Assembly: GCA_009920815.1 (NCBI GenBank)
Contig: RFZH01000101.1
Coordinates: forward strand, 1 to 8,220
Length of the DNA: 8,220 nucleotides
Origin: Paracoccaceae bacterium
Lineage (GTDB): Bacteria > Pseudomonadota > Alphaproteobacteria > Rhodobacterales > Rhodobacteraceae
Direction of reading: 5' to 3'
Every line of letters starts with the position of its first letter. The stretch's first letter is position 1. Positions 1-5,793 of this stretch are shown here, in pieces. The notes under the pieces were generated by a model. The model was not told where the DNA came from. It worked only from the letters and a program-made list of their open reading frames with translations, and did not search any database. The position numbers and the translations under genes were made by a program.

Positions 1-39
1 GAAGTTTTCAGGTTGTTCATGGTGTAGACGGCGCAACAT
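1..39 (-). CDS. nuoE: NADH-quinone oxidoreductase subunit E, N-terminal 13 codons only
   Basis: The reverse strand begins an open frame at the ATG at 39-37, which shares a base with the nuoD stop (TAATG). It reads MLRRLHHEQPENF before leaving the window. This is the N-terminus I know for NuoE of Rhodobacterales complex I (MLRRLHHEQP...), the 2Fe-2S subunit of the NADH-oxidising arm, and its place directly after nuoD fits the usual nuoABCDE order. A GGGGAG at 56-51, inside the end of nuoD, could serve as a ribosome binding site 11 bases upstream. That spacing is slightly long, so translation may be coupled to nuoD. Only the start is visible, so the cysteine ligands cannot be checked. Confidence 0.8.
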   Translation of the reverse strand, partial: MLRRLHHEQPENF

Positions 40-1253
40 TAGCGGTCAATCTCCCCAAATACGATATCCATTGTCCCGATGATCGCGGCAACGTCAGCCA
101 ATTGGTGACCTTTGGCCATGTGATCCATCGCTTGCAAATGTGGGTACCCTGGTGCCCGCAGTTTCGCGCGGTAGGGTTTGTTGGTGCCATCAGCAACTAA
201 GTACACGCCAAATTCGCCTTTGGGCGCTTCGACGGCGGCATAAACTTCACCCGCGGGCACGTGGAACCCTTCGGTATAAAGTTTGAAGTGGTGAATCAAT
301 GCTTCCATCGATGTTTTCATATCGCTGCGCTTTGGCGGTGTCAGTTTTCCACGTGCCAAAATGTCACCCGGACATTCACGCAATTTTACAATCGCCTGAC
401 GAATGATTTTCACCGATTCACGCATTTCGGCCATACGAACCAAATAACGATCATAACAATCGCCGTTTTTGCCGACTGGAATTTGGAAGTCAAATTCGTC
501 ATAGCATTCATAAGGTTGCGCACGACGCAAATCCCATGCAAGGCCAGAGCCACGTACCATCACGCCCGAAAAACCATAGTTCAAAATGTCGTCTTCGGTC
601 ACAACACCGATATCGGCGTTACGTTGTTTAAAGATGCGGTTTTCTGTCAACAGATCGTCGATGTCCTGCAATTTGGCAGGAAATTCAATTGCCCATTCTT
701 CGATGTCGTCAACCAATTGATCTGGCAGATCTTGGTGAACACCGCCTGGACGGAAATACGCTGCGTGCAGACGTGCACCGCACGCGCGTTCGTAAAACAC
801 CATCAACTTTTCACGTTCTTCAAAGCCCCAAAGCGGCGGGGTCAAGGCGCCCACGTCCATCGCTTGGGTTGTCACGTTCAAAAGGTGGTTCAATACGCGG
901 CCAATTTCGGAATATAGCACACGGATCAATGACGCACGACGTGGCACTTCCACACCGGTTAGCTTTTCGATGGCCAAACACCAAGCATGTTCTTGGTTCA
1001 TTGGCGCCACATAATCCAAACGGTCGAAATATGGCAAGTTTTGCAGATAGGTTCTGCTTTCCATCAATTTTTCAGTACCGCGGTGCAACAACCCAATGTG
1101 CGGATCACAGCGTTCAACAATTTCACCATCCAGTTCTAGAACCAGACGCAAAACACCGTGGGCCGCAGGGTGCTGTGGACCAAAGTTGATGTTGAAATTG
1201 CGGATCTTTTGTTCGCCTGTTAGGGCGTCTTCGAAACCTTTTCCGCCGTCCAT
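39..1253 (-). CDS. nuoD: NADH-quinone oxidoreductase subunit D (49 kDa subunit)
   Basis: Complete 404-residue NuoD, the peripheral-arm subunit of complex I that, together with NuoB, forms the quinone-binding pocket near cluster N2. It belongs to the family related to the [NiFe] hydrogenase large subunit. Visible hallmarks are NFGPQHPAAHGVLR near residue 25, with the conserved quinone-site His, then GLLHRGTEK, the segment FDRLDYVAPMNQEHA, and the C-terminal GTMDIVFGEIDR. The length is normal for alphaproteobacteria and the ends look intact. The ATG at 1253 overlaps the nuoC stop as TAATG, and a purine-rich GAGGGGG lies 7 bases upstream of it within nuoC. The stop TAA at 41-39 overlaps the nuoE start in the same way. 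Nothing is unusual; the identification is secure. Confidence 0.98.
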   Translation of the reverse strand: MDGGKGFEDALTGEQKIRNFNINFGPQHPAAHGVLRLVLELDGEIVERCDPHIGLLHRGTEKLMESRTYLQNLPYFDRLDYVAPMNQEHAWCLAIEKLTGVEVPRRASLIRVLYSEIGRVLNHLLNVTTQAMDVGALTPPLWGFEEREKLMVFYERACGARLHAAYFRPGGVHQDLPDQLVDDIEEWAIEFPAKLQDIDDLLTENRIFKQRNADIGVVTEDDILNYGFSGVMVRGSGLAWDLRRAQPYECYDEFDFQIPVGKNGDCYDRYLVRMAEMRESVKIIRQAIVKLRECPGDILARGKLTPPKRSDMKTSMEALIHHFKLYTEGFHVPAGEVYAAVEAPKGEFGVYLVADGTNKPYRAKLRAPGYPHLQAMDHMAKGHQLADVAAIIGTMDIVFGEIDR

Positions 1254-1858
1254 TATTTCGCCCCCTCTTTTTCGTCACCAGGAAGGATATAATTCGCACC
1301 TTCCCATGGGCTCATAAAATCAAACTGACGATATTCTTGTACCAATTTCACGGGTTCATAGACCACGCGTTTTTGCGCTTCGTCATAGCGCACTTCGGTG
1401 TAACCTGTCGTAGGAAAGTCTTTGCGCAGCGGATGGCCGCGGAAACCATAGTCGGTCAAAATGCGACGCAGGTCAGGGTGACCTGTGAAGAGGATACCGA
1501 ACATGTCAAAAACTTCGCGTTCGAACCAATTGGCAGATGGATGTACATCAACGATAGACGCAGCCATTTCATCTTCACGCAGTGAAACGCGTAAACGCAC
1601 ACGCTGGTTTTGATACATCGACAAAAAGTGATAGACCACATCAAAACGTTTCGCGCGATCCGGATAGTCAACCGCGGTGATATCAACCAAGGTTGAAAAC
1701 TTGCAGTTTGAGTCGTTTTTCAAGAACTCAACAAAATCGACCAGGTTGGATGGCGCAACATCCACGGTCAATTCATCAAACGCAATGTCCCAGCTTAGAA
1801 CACAGTCGCTGCGCTTTGCTTCTAAAAGCGCGCCAAGTTGTTGTAGTGCCTCAGTCAT
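1253..1858 (-). CDS. nuoC: NADH-quinone oxidoreductase subunit C (30 kDa subunit)
   Basis: Complete 201-residue NuoC, a cofactor-free peripheral-arm subunit of complex I that packs against NuoD. The 30-kDa signature is clear: WFEREVFDMFGI at residues 111-122, then GHPDLRRILTDYGFRGHPLRKDFP from about 126. The C-terminal tail contains EYRQFDFMSPWEG. The N-terminal third is more variable, as expected for the family. NuoC and NuoD are separate here, unlike the fused NuoCD of E. coli, which is the normal alphaproteobacterial state. The ATG at 1858 overlaps the nuoB stop as ATGA; a GGGGA within the nuoB end lies about 10 bases upstream. The stop overlaps the nuoD start as TAATG. Confidence 0.97.
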   Translation of the reverse strand: MTEALQQLGALLEAKRSDCVLSWDIAFDELTVDVAPSNLVDFVEFLKNDSNCKFSTLVDITAVDYPDRAKRFDVVYHFLSMYQNQRVRLRVSLREDEMAASIVDVHPSANWFEREVFDMFGILFTGHPDLRRILTDYGFRGHPLRKDFPTTGYTEVRYDEAQKRVVYEPVKLVQEYRQFDFMSPWEGANYILPGDEKEGAK

Positions 1859-2388
1859 CGTGCAAGTGTCCCCGTACGGCGAATTTTACGTTGCAGCGCC
1901 ATGATCCCGTAAAGCAGCGCCTCAGCAGTGGGAGGGCAACCAGGAACATAAACGTCGACAGGAACGATACGGTCACAACCGCGCACAACAGAATAAGAAT
2001 AGTGGTAATAACCACCACCGTTGGCACATGATCCCATCGAAATAACATAACGCGGTTCTGGCATCTGATCATAGACCTTACGCAGCGCTGGCGCCATTTT
2101 ATTGGTCAATGTACCAGCAACGATCATAAGATCTGATTGACGGGGGGATGCGCGGGGCGCTGTACCAAAACGCTCCATGTCATAGCGCGCCATCGCGCCA
2201 TGCATCATTTCAACCGCACAGCAGGCCAAACCAAAGGTCATCCAATGCAATGAACCAGTGCGCGCCCAGTTAATAATATCCTCGGTCGAGGTCAGCAGAA
2301 ATCCCTTGTCCTGCAATTCGCGATTGATTGCCTGTGTCGCAACTTCGCGATCCACACCCGCGGTGTTGGTTCCGGTCATCACTCCCAT
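1855..2388 (-). CDS. nuoB: NADH-quinone oxidoreductase subunit B (PSST subunit, cluster N2)
   Basis: Complete 177-residue NuoB, which carries the terminal 4Fe-4S cluster N2 that passes electrons to quinone. The four cluster ligands are present: adjacent Cys56 and Cys57 in GLACCAVEMM, Cys121 in MGSCANGGGYY and Cys151 in VPGCPPT. The conserved stretches APRASPRQSD and LTNKMAPALRKVYDQMPEPRYV are also intact. Two starts are possible. The ATG at 2388 (MGVMTG...) has AAGGGAG 7 bases upstream and overlaps nuoA by 10 bases. The ATG at 2379 (MTGTN...) would give a TGATG overlap but has the same ribosome binding site 16 bases away. The first is therefore preferred. The protein ends at ATGA, shared with nuoC. 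Confidence 0.98.
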   Translation of the reverse strand: MGVMTGTNTAGVDREVATQAINRELQDKGFLLTSTEDIINWARTGSLHWMTFGLACCAVEMMHGAMARYDMERFGTAPRASPRQSDLMIVAGTLTNKMAPALRKVYDQMPEPRYVISMGSCANGGGYYHYSYSVVRGCDRIVPVDVYVPGCPPTAEALLYGIMALQRKIRRTGTLAR

Positions 2389-2744
2389 TCAAGTGCTCCC
2401 TTTTTCCATTCGTATGCGAACCCAATTGTCAGGACGCCCAAGAAAACCATCATTGACCAGAAAGAAATCATGCTGATGTCTTTGAACGCTACCGCCCAAG
2501 GGAACAAAAACGCGATCTCGAGGTCAAAAATAATGAACAAAATCGATACAAGGTAAAACCGAACATCAAATTTCATCCGCGCATCGTCAAATGCGTTAAA
2601 CCCACATTCATACGCTGAAATTTTTTCAGGATCCGGGTTGCGAACGGCAATGATCACCGCTGCAAGCATTAGAACAATGCCAAGGCCTATTGCGATGGCC
2701 AAGAAAATAAGGATCGGGAGGTATTCTCCAAGCATCTCGGGCAC
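2379..2744 (-). CDS. nuoA: NADH-quinone oxidoreductase subunit A (ND3 homologue), GTG start
   Basis: Membrane-arm subunit of complex I, 121 residues from the GTG at 2744-2742. Three hydrophobic segments are visible (about residues 8-34, 62-87 and 92-112). Between the first two lies the conserved loop with AYECGFNAFDDARMKFDVRFY, whose Cys47 corresponds to the conserved ND3 loop cysteine. Acidic Asp74 and Glu76 in FDLEIAFLFPW are the conserved membrane carboxylates. Start choice: AAGGAG at 2756-2751 lies 6 bases before the GTG but 15 before the next ATG (2735). The GTG also makes the N-terminus (VPEMLGEYLP) the same length as the Rhodobacter NuoA start as I remember it. An ATG-started frame 31 codons longer (from 2837) adds only hydrophilic, unconserved residues. 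It is the first gene of the nuo operon. Confidence 0.95.
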   Translation of the reverse strand: MPEMLGEYLPILIFLAIAIGLGIVLMLAAVIIAVRNPDPEKISAYECGFNAFDDARMKFDVRFYLVSILFIIFDLEIAFLFPWAVAFKDISMISFWSMMVFLGVLTIGFAYEWKKGALEWE

Positions 2745-2750
2745 AGATGA

Positions 2751-2756
2751 CTCCTT
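2751..2756 (-). promoter_or_regulatory. Ribosome binding site deciding the nuoA GTG start
   Basis: The reverse strand reads AAAGGAG, then TCATCT, then GTG. The 6-base spacing points to GTG at 2744 as the nuoA start and argues against both the distant upstream ATG (2837) and the ATG four codons into the gene (2735). Confidence 0.7.
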
Positions 2757-2765
2757 TCGTATGTC

Positions 2766-2785
2766 TGCGGGGCACAGCCGCCGCA
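2766..2785 (-). other. Hairpin in the nuoA leader
   Basis: A short inverted repeat sits about 10 bases upstream of the nuoA ribosome binding site. On the transcribed strand five base pairs (TGCGG with CCGCA) close an inner three-pair stem (GGC/GCC, loop TGT) with one bulged C. It has no T-run, so it is not a terminator. It may influence stability or access to the ribosome binding site; that role is inference only. Confidence 0.35.
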
Positions 2786-2805
2786 AATCCTGTTGGCTTG
2801 GGTGT

Positions 2806-2834
2806 GGTTTACTCCTCGTCGGGCATGGGGTCAA
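2806..2834 (-). promoter_or_regulatory. nuoA: Weak candidate promoter for the nuo operon
   Basis: On the reverse strand TTGACC (2834-2829) matches five of six bases of a sigma-70-type -35 box. It is followed after 17 bases by TAAACC (2811-2806), a poor -10 box. A start near 2799 would give a leader of about 55 bases containing the hairpin at 2766-2785 and the ribosome binding site. Position and spacing are right but the -10 match is weak. A start in the more AT-rich stretch 2860-2945 is equally possible. Confidence 0.25.
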
Positions 2835-3040
2835 CACGCGACAATCACATTCTTCTTTCTGAATAATTCACCCTTTAGATGGGCGATTTCCCTTATTTTG
2901 ACGGTTTGTATGCAATTGCGCACAAAGAAAACTCAATTTTGCGGCATTGCGGCATATTCGCGTCACTTGAACGGCGACACCGCTTGGTTCAATTTATGAA
3001 CACAGTGCCGCGACCTGGGCCCCGTTTCAGCCCAAATAAA

Positions 3041-3115
3041 TCAAAAGGGATTCGCGTCGGAGGCGGCGGCAAAGGCGATGGCGTCCGCGCCATAGCACAT
3101 ATTTAGAGATGGCAT
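3041..3115 (-). CDS. Candidate 24-residue small ORF, or in-frame relic of the upstream gene
   Basis: From the ATG at 3115-3113 the reverse strand encodes 24 residues (MPSLNMCYGADAIAFAAASD, then ANPF) and stops at TGA 3043-3041. A strong GGAGGT (3130-3125) lies 9 bases upstream, better than the site of any neighbouring hypothetical frame. The same frame is continuous with the 68-codon frame upstream apart from its TGA at 3139-3137. The Ala-rich content is also what the missing part of that protein might look like. If one T of the TTTT run at 3047-3044 were absent, the frame would continue to a stop at 2991-2989 (DLFGLKRGPGRGTVFIN). I do not recognise the peptide and cannot tell a real microprotein from a pseudogene remnant. 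Confidence 0.2.
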   Translation of the reverse strand: MPSLNMCYGADAIAFAAASDANPF

Positions 3116-3136
3116 TTGGCCGGCACCTCCAGATAT

Positions 3137-3343
3137 TCACACGCTGCCCAGAATACGAGTGGCGGTCAAATCAAGGCTGCGTGCCTCAGCGTGATATTCA
3201 AAAAATAGCCATGCCTTCGGCAAAACCCGCGCCGCCGCACGTGCCGCGACAATAACCGCCACCTGACGCTTTTCCCGATCCGTTCCAGGGAACGCGTCAA
3301 GCCACGTTCTTAAACTCTCTTTGTCTTTTATGTCTACAATCAC
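3137..3343 (-). CDS. Hypothetical protein, 68 residues; possibly a truncated gene
   Basis: Short frame from GTG (3343-3341) to TGA. The protein is amphipathic and charged (SLRTWLDAFP..., then VAVIVAARAAARVLPKAWLF, ending LDLTATRILGSV), with no signal peptide or membrane anchor. It resembles the N-terminus of a poorly characterised Rhodobacterales family I know only vaguely. There, a start like DxxSLxxWL and an AARAAxRVLP helix precede a long Ala-rich helical tail. Here the frame ends where that tail would begin, and 31 further open codons follow in the same frame. No ribosome binding site is visible before the GTG, and an in-frame stop at 3373-3371 limits any longer start. It is therefore either a short functional gene or a decaying one. 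It lies between mccA and nuoA on the same strand. Confidence 0.45.
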   Translation of the reverse strand: MIVDIKDKESLRTWLDAFPGTDREKRQVAVIVAARAAARVLPKAWLFFEYHAEARSLDLTATRILGSV

Positions 3344-3380
3344 AATTACTATGGCACAACCATGTGTGGATTATGCGCCC

Positions 3381-3408
3381 AAGACAACAGGGGAATGAAA
3401 CATCCCCC
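3381..3408 (-). terminator. Probable intrinsic terminator of the mcc operon
   Basis: Sixteen bases beyond the mccA stop, the reverse strand forms an 8-pair stem GGGGGATG / CATTCCCC (one G-U pair) with a TTT loop. It is followed by the T-rich tract TGTTGTCTT. The wobble becomes an A-C mismatch on the opposite strand, so the structure favours minus-strand transcripts. The tract is interrupted rather than a pure T-run, so termination may be partial. Confidence 0.55.
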
Positions 3409-3423
3409 AGAGGTTACGTGTGC

Positions 3424-5343
3424 TTAATCATCCCCATCCAGCTGCACCAAACACGCGCCAACTTCAACCTGATCACCAAGTGCCGCAAAGACATCAGCAA
3501 TAACGCCATCGCGAGGTGCCATGAGAGTATGTTCCATTTTCATGGCCTCTAGCACGATCATCTTGTCGCCTGCGCGCACCTGATCCCCCTGCCCGACGAA
3601 AACGGCGCGAATGGCACCCGGCATAGGCGCAATGATTGCGTTCTGGTTCACTGTGCTGTCACTGGCGCGGTTCAACGGGTCGATCCGAATGACTTTGATC
3701 GCAGTTTCATCAAACACAGTAATACCATCCCCCTCGCGATGGGACGGCAGAATGCGACAGGTGGAACACCGCCCATTTTCGATCACATGGACATCGTCGC
3801 CAATCCAGACTTTGGTTCGCATATCGGACCAGTGGACCATAATTTGCACAACCTCATCCCCGATCTGTAGGTCATAAGTCTGACGAACGTCTTGCCATTG
3901 GCTAAACCCATCTGCAAACCCAGTGGTCACAGGGCACGAAATGGCCAACGCAGCCGATACCAAAACTGAGACCTGATCATATTGTGGCGCGATCAACTGG
4001 TCCAAATCGCGCCCGATTAACCCCGTATCAACACGGCCCGCGGCAAAATCGGCATGGTCACACAGAGCTATGTTAAATCCGACATTCGTGACAACCCCGG
4101 CCACTTGGGTATTGGCCAAACCACGTCGTAACATACGCAACGCAGCACCGCGTGTCGGTCCATGGGCAATGACCTTGGCGATCATCGGATCGTAATAGGG
4201 TGAAATCACATCGCCCGATGTAACACCACTGTCATTGCGCAGGCTTTTGTCAAATTGCAAATGCGCCAAGCGCCCAGTCGCCGGCAAGAACCCTGCTGGG
4301 ACGTCTTCTGCATAAAGACGCGCCTCAAATGCGTGCCCGGTGATTGTCAAATCGTCTTGCTGCATCGGCAGCGGCTCACCCGCCGCCACGCGCAATTGCC
4401 ATTCGACCAGATCCACGCCTGTGATCGCTTCGGTCACCGGGTGCTCGACCTGAAGGCGGGTATTCATCTCCATAAACCAAAAACCATCAGGTCGCAGACC
4501 ACCCGCGCCATCGACTATGAATTCAATCGTGCCAGCACCTTTGTATGAAATCGCCTTGGCCGCACGAACGGCTGCAGCACCCATAGCCGCGCGCACCTCT
4601 TGGGTCATGCCTGGTGCTGGCGCTTCTTCGATAACTTTCTGATGGCGACGTTGCAGGGAACAATCGCGTTCGAACAAATGAACCGCATCTACGCCATCGC
4701 CAAAAACCTGAACCTCAATATGGCGGGGCGCTGTGATGTATTTTTCGATCAAAACATCAGAATTGCCAAACGCTGTTTTTGCCTCAGACCGCGCGGAGGC
4801 AAGCGCGTCTGAAAAATCCTCTTCCCGCTCGACCAAGCGCATGCCTTTGCCGCCACCACCGGCAACAGCTTTGATTAAAACGGGATACCCAATATCAGAC
4901 GCCGCTTGCAGCAGGGTCGCGTCGGTTTGATCATCCCCGTGATACCCCGGCACGACAGGCACGCCCGCCTTTGTCATTAACGATTTTGCCGCACCCTTTA
5001 ATCCCATAGCACGAATGGCCGCCGCAGATGGTCCAATAAAGACAAGGCCCGCCGCCTCAACTGCATCTACAAAATCGGGGTTTTCTGACAAAAACCCATA
5101 ACCCGGGTGAATGGCCTGCGCGCCGGTATCCAAGGCCGCTTGGATAATACGATCCCCACAGAGATAACTTTGCGCAGGCTGTGCCGCGCCAATATGAACC
5201 GCCTCGTCCGCCAACACGACGTGCTGCGCGGTCGCATCTGCGTCTGAATACACCGCCACGACACGAACACCTAACCTATGCGCCGTTTTCGTAATCCGAC
5301 ATGCGATTTCACCACGATTGGCTATCAATATCTTTTTAAACAC
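3424..5343 (-). CDS. mccA: 3-methylcrotonyl-CoA carboxylase, alpha (biotin) subunit, GTG start
   Basis: Biotin-carrying subunit of methylcrotonyl-CoA carboxylase, which carboxylates 3-methylcrotonyl-CoA to 3-methylglutaconyl-CoA in leucine breakdown. It has 639 residues. The biotin carboxylase N-domain opens with KKILIANRGEIACR and contains HPGYGFLSEN near residue 79. The ATP-grasp domain has the Gly-rich loop AVAGGGGKGM (about 160-168) and EMNTRLQVEHPVTE (292-305). The biotin carboxylase C-domain follows to about 440. The C-terminal carrier domain holds EAMKMEHT with biotinylated Lys602. The GTG at 5343 is preferred to the ATG at 5361: AGGAGG sits 8 bases before the GTG but inside the longer version, and the family begins M/VFKKILIANRGE. 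It overlaps the upstream small gene by 8 bases. The adjacent mccB favours MCC over propionyl- or acetyl-CoA carboxylase. Confidence 0.95.
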   Translation of the reverse strand: MFKKILIANRGEIACRITKTAHRLGVRVVAVYSDADATAQHVVLADEAVHIGAAQPAQSYLCGDRIIQAALDTGAQAIHPGYGFLSENPDFVDAVEAAGLVFIGPSAAAIRAMGLKGAAKSLMTKAGVPVVPGYHGDDQTDATLLQAASDIGYPVLIKAVAGGGGKGMRLVEREEDFSDALASARSEAKTAFGNSDVLIEKYITAPRHIEVQVFGDGVDAVHLFERDCSLQRRHQKVIEEAPAPGMTQEVRAAMGAAAVRAAKAISYKGAGTIEFIVDGAGGLRPDGFWFMEMNTRLQVEHPVTEAITGVDLVEWQLRVAAGEPLPMQQDDLTITGHAFEARLYAEDVPAGFLPATGRLAHLQFDKSLRNDSGVTSGDVISPYYDPMIAKVIAHGPTRGAALRMLRRGLANTQVAGVVTNVGFNIALCDHADFAAGRVDTGLIGRDLDQLIAPQYDQVSVLVSAALAISCPVTTGFADGFSQWQDVRQTYDLQIGDEVVQIMVHWSDMRTKVWIGDDVHVIENGRCSTCRILPSHREGDGITVFDETAIKVIRIDPLNRASDSTVNQNAIIAPMPGAIRAVFVGQGDQVRAGDKMIVLEAMKMEHTLMAPRDGVIADVFAALGDQVEVGACLVQLDGDD

Positions 5344-5704
5344 GCGCCTGTCCTCCTGCATAGCATGCGATCATCCGCGTGATCTCGCCAGCTTTGTTCA
5401 TTTCAACCGTATCACTAACCCGCATACCGCTTTCGCGACGGTACAAAACAACCATTGCATCAACCCCCAAACGGACATCTTCAAATTCGAAATGCAACGC
5501 ATCATTACCCATGCCGACAGCAAAGTAATCGCGCAATGCAGATTTCCCGCGTAACCAACCGTCAGCATAGCACAGCCGCTGAACAACAAGGGGTGAACAC
5601 ACCATGACATCCTCGGCGTAATGATCCATCACAGCGTCCAGATCACGTGCATTCCATGCATCACACCATGCTTTTGCCCTTTGCACCGCCGCCTCATAGT
5701 CCAT
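5336..5704 (-). CDS. SnoaL/NTF2-like small protein between mccB and mccA
   Basis: Complete 122-residue protein with the look of the SnoaL-like NTF2 superfamily (cone-shaped alpha+beta barrel). The N-terminal helix AKAWCDAWNARDLDAVMDHYAEDV (11-33) is the family hallmark. GWLRGKSALRDYFAVGM (49-65) is the second characteristic element, and the remainder reads as alternating strands. There is no signal peptide. The superfamily includes isomerases, hydrolases, dehydratases and non-catalytic proteins, so the fold does not give a function. The ATG at 5704 has only a weak purine-rich stretch upstream, while the end of the gene carries the AGGAGG used by mccA and overlaps it by 8 bases. Co-translation with the carboxylase suggests a role in leucine catabolism or in MCC assembly; this is inference. 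Confidence 0.85.
   Translation of the reverse strand: MDYEAAVQRAKAWCDAWNARDLDAVMDHYAEDVMVCSPLVVQRLCYADGWLRGKSALRDYFAVGMGNDALHFEFEDVRLGVDAMVVLYRRESGMRVSDTVEMNKAGEITRMIACYAGGQARV
5348..5355 (-). promoter_or_regulatory. Ribosome binding site deciding the mccA GTG start
   Basis: The reverse strand reads GCAGGAGGACAGGCGCGTG just ahead of TTTAAA. The AGGAGG core lies 8 bases upstream of the GTG at 5343 and inside the last codons of the NTF2-like gene. This arrangement couples translation of the two genes and rules against the ATG at 5361 as the main mccA start. Confidence 0.65.
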
Positions 5705-5742
5705 TCATCGTTCTTTCATCTTTGCAAAAATAGTTCCGGCCC

Positions 5743-5784
5743 GGGGACATCCGTGCCCCTGTTTGTCTGATCGCAGTATGCGAC
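5743..5784 (-). other. Two small hairpins in the gap between mccB and the NTF2-like gene
   Basis: The 89-base spacer holds two inverted repeats. One is TCGCA/TGCGA with a three-base loop at 5771-5783, extended by a G-U pair on the transcribed strand (5770-5784). The other is GGGGCA / TG(T)CCCC with a one-base bulge and a four-base loop at 5743-5759. A T-rich stretch (TATTTTT, 5732-5726) follows the second, but about 10 bases too far for a classical terminator. They may set relative expression by partial termination or RNA processing. No promoter motif stands out. Confidence 0.35.
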
Positions 5785-5793
5785 CCTAAAACG

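Larger units (their letters stand above)
2745..3040. other. Intergenic region upstream of nuoA
   Basis: About 300 bases without a convincing gene. Bases 2860-2945 are noticeably AT-rich compared with the flanking coding DNA, as expected for a promoter region. An interrupted palindrome TTGAAC-N14-GTTCAA lies at 2967-2992, and an imperfect 8-base tandem repeat (gcggcatt gcggcata) at 2941-2956. A plus-strand frame (2879-3106) crosses the region but lacks a ribosome binding site and recognisable content. No tRNA or other RNA gene is recognisable here. Confidence 0.6.

Noticed and set aside
261..917. A 218-codon open frame on the plus strand opposite nuoD
   Set aside because: It lies wholly antisense to a well-conserved nuoD, has no ribosome binding site or recognisable domain, and its residue pattern is that of a shadow frame.
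3078..3093. ATGGCG-TCCG-CGCCAT hairpin as a possible terminator
   Set aside because: No T-rich tract follows on either strand, and it falls in the Ala codons of the possible relic gene, where such GC-rich symmetry arises easily.
2879..3106. A 75-codon plus-strand frame across the nuoA-upstream region
   Set aside because: No ribosome binding site before its ATG, low-complexity Gly-rich end, no recognisable motif; it runs against the direction of all neighbours.
3424..5343. Propionyl-CoA or acetyl-CoA carboxylase as the identity of the biotin subunit
   Set aside because: The pairing with an MCC-type beta subunit and the sequence pattern of the ATP-grasp and C-terminal regions fit methylcrotonyl-CoA carboxylase better.
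5721..5728. TTTGCAAA palindrome upstream of the NTF2-like gene, reminiscent of short-chain acyl-CoA regulator (PccR/RamB-type) sites
   Set aside because: Only one copy is here, not the paired arrangement I recall, and the same octamer also occurs inside the mccB (about 6279-6288) and acyl-CoA synthetase (about 7723-7732) coding regions.
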